This document shows positions 62,881-64,000 of a stretch of DNA of 64,000 nt, piece by piece. Below the pieces are notes generated by a model. That model was not told the origin of the DNA. It ran no database searches and saw only the letters and a list, made by a program, of their open reading frames with translations. A program made the position numbers and the translations under genes. The number at the start of each line of letters is the position of its first letter. The first letter of the stretch is position 1. Source of the DNA: Candidatus Rifleibacteriota bacterium (GTDB lineage Bacteria; Muiribacteriota; Ozemobacteria; Ozemobacterales; Ozemobacteraceae); NCBI GenBank assembly GCA_015232575.1, contig JADFZL010000001.1:186001-250000 (forward strand). Direction: 5' to 3'.

Positions 62881-63027
62881 AAAGTATTTCAAACTTTTTT
62901 ATACATTTTAGCATTAAACTGAAGTTTAATTGGAGAGTAAAACATAATTTCTGCGGACTTCGTAATATCAAATCAAGAATGCTGATCTTACTGAAAAAAA
63001 TTCAGAAGGAATATCTGGGAGGAATTT

Positions 63028-63978
63028 GTGATAAAAAACTTTGCTTTGATTGGTGTTGGTGGTTATATTGCACCTCGTCATCTTCAAGCGATAAAAGACA
63101 CAAACAATAATCTGCTTGCAGCGGTTGATAAAAATGATTCGGTTGGAATATTGGATCGTTATTTTTTTGATGTTGATTTTTTTACTGAATTTGAGAGATT
63201 TGATAGACATATCGACAAACTTCATCGAATGAAGGATGAAAAGCGAGTTCATTATGTCAGTATATGTTCTCCAAACTATCTGCACGATGCTCATATTCGT
63301 TTTGCATTAAAAGCTGGTGCAGATGCTATTTGCGAGAAGCCACTTGTCTTAAACCCCTGGAATCTTGATCTTCTGGCACAACTTGAACAGGACACCGGAA
63401 AAAGAGTCTATAATATTCTTCAACTTCGAGTTCTTCCTTCTATTGTAAAATTAAAGGAAGAAATCGAAGCAATAGAAACAAAGGAAAAATACGACATTGT
63501 ATTAACATACATAACAAGTCGTGGAAAATGGTACAACTACTCCTGGAAAGGTGATGTTTCAAAATCCGGTGGAATTGCAACAAATATTGGAATTCATTTT
63601 TTTGACATGCTTATCTGGATTTTTGGAAAACCTCAGTATCATGAATTGCACCTTTCAGAGCCAAATAAAGCCGCAGGTTTTATTGAGCTTGAAAAAGCAA
63701 GAGTCAAATGGTTTTTATCACTTGATCCGAAAGATCTTCCGGGACCTGCATTGGAAGCAAAAAAAACAACTTTCAGGACAATAACATATAATGGCAAAGA
63801 AATTGAATTCTCAGACGGCTTCACAGATCTGCATACTCAGGTTTACAAAAGAATTTTGTCAGGTAAAGGTTTCTCAATCGAAGATGCCCGGGAATCAATA
63901 GTTCTGGCGCATCAGATACGCAACAGTAAAATTGGGAAAACTCCCGATGCAGATCTTCACCCAGCCGTAAAGCTATAA
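63028..63978 (+). CDS. wbpB: WbpB-type UDP-N-acetyl-2-amino-2-deoxyglucuronate dehydrogenase
   Basis: A 316-residue Gfo/Idh/MocA dehydrogenase. GTG start with GGGAGGA about seven bases upstream. N-terminal FALIGVGGYIAPRHLQAIKD is typical of WbpB/WlbA, as are ICSPNYLHDAHIRFAL, the EKP motif (ICEKPLVLNP), RGKWYNYSWKGDVSKSGGIATNIGIHFFDMLIWIFG and the C-terminal SIEDARESIVLAHQIR. WbpB oxidises C3 of UDP-GlcNAcA before amination and acetylation (WbpE, WbpD) to form UDP-GlcNAc(3NAc)A. The acetyltransferase (45062) and dehydrogenase (43704) are in this window; the aminotransferase partner is not obvious and may lie just beyond the edge. Confidence 0.9.
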   Translation: MIKNFALIGVGGYIAPRHLQAIKDTNNNLLAAVDKNDSVGILDRYFFDVDFFTEFERFDRHIDKLHRMKDEKRVHYVSICSPNYLHDAHIRFALKAGADAICEKPLVLNPWNLDLLAQLEQDTGKRVYNILQLRVLPSIVKLKEEIEAIETKEKYDIVLTYITSRGKWYNYSWKGDVSKSGGIATNIGIHFFDMLIWIFGKPQYHELHLSEPNKAAGFIELEKARVKWFLSLDPKDLPGPALEAKKTTFRTITYNGKEIEFSDGFTDLHTQVYKRILSGKGFSIEDARESIVLAHQIRNSKIGKTPDADLHPAVKL

Positions 63979-64000
63979 ATGCTGAAAGTTTTATATTTTC

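Overview
The window looks like a chromosomal segment of a diderm, heterotrophic, pilus-bearing bacterium. It encodes a PilQ-type secretin, a PilB/GspE ATPase, several pseudopilin-like proteins, a lipoprotein and an SLH-domain protein, together with pyruvate phosphate dikinase, a methionine gamma-lyase-like enzyme and a large CoA-transferase. The phylum cannot be fixed from this sequence. A deep lineage such as Candidatus Riflebacteria would fit the gene mix, but that is a guess. Base composition is moderately AT-rich; by eye the 12.3-22.6 kb island is more GC-rich and the glycan region after 45 kb is more AT-rich.

Layout. 1-2.8 kb (minus): 3'-truncated giant lipoprotein of Ig-like repeats. 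2.8-5.0 kb (minus): a minimal bacterial-microcompartment cluster of two EutN/CcmL vertex proteins and a deoxyribose-phosphate aldolase with a long N-terminal extension. 5.3-9.9 kb (minus): five-gene pseudopilin/secreted-protein operon. 10.3-12.0 kb (plus): tRNA-Pro(GGG) and a methionine gamma-lyase-like gene, both followed by terminators. 12.2-22.6 kb (minus): a type I restriction-modification island whose HsdR, HsdM and HsdS genes all carry apparent lesions (internal deletion, in-frame TAA, frameshift), while an embedded AAA ATPase plus HNH nuclease (Septu-like) pair and a DUF6557-like protein look intact. 23.0-25.4 kb (minus): FecR-like, four-helix membrane and small anchored proteins.

25.7-32.7 kb (plus): ppdK-nusB-MCP/PilZ-pilB, preceded by three possible tandem promoters. 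33-37.3 kb: radical SAM protein, two pseudopilins and a convergent CoA-transferase. 37.4-41.4 kb (minus): secretin and SLH/carboxypeptidase-regulatory-like protein. With pilB and the pseudopilins this points to a type IV pilus/type II secretion-like machine spread over 36 kb, with a c-di-GMP-responsive (PilZ) chemoreceptor-like protein beside the motor.

41.5-64 kb (mostly plus): surface-glycan locus. Two paralogous UDP-HexNAc dehydrogenases, a WbpD-type acetyltransferase and a WbpB-type dehydrogenase suggest a diacetamido-uronic acid branch. A complete CMP-legionaminic-acid-type cassette (LegB, LegC, LegG, LegI, LegH/NeuD-like acetyltransferase with CBS domains, PtmE-like CBS-nucleotidyltransferase, LegF/NeuA) lies inside it. 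A class III aminotransferase, an SDR, two Gfo/Idh/MocA proteins, a GT-B-like transferase, a Wzx-type flippase and an SGNH hydrolase follow. The DNA between the two dehydrogenases holds a frameshifted AAA-ATPase-like remnant.
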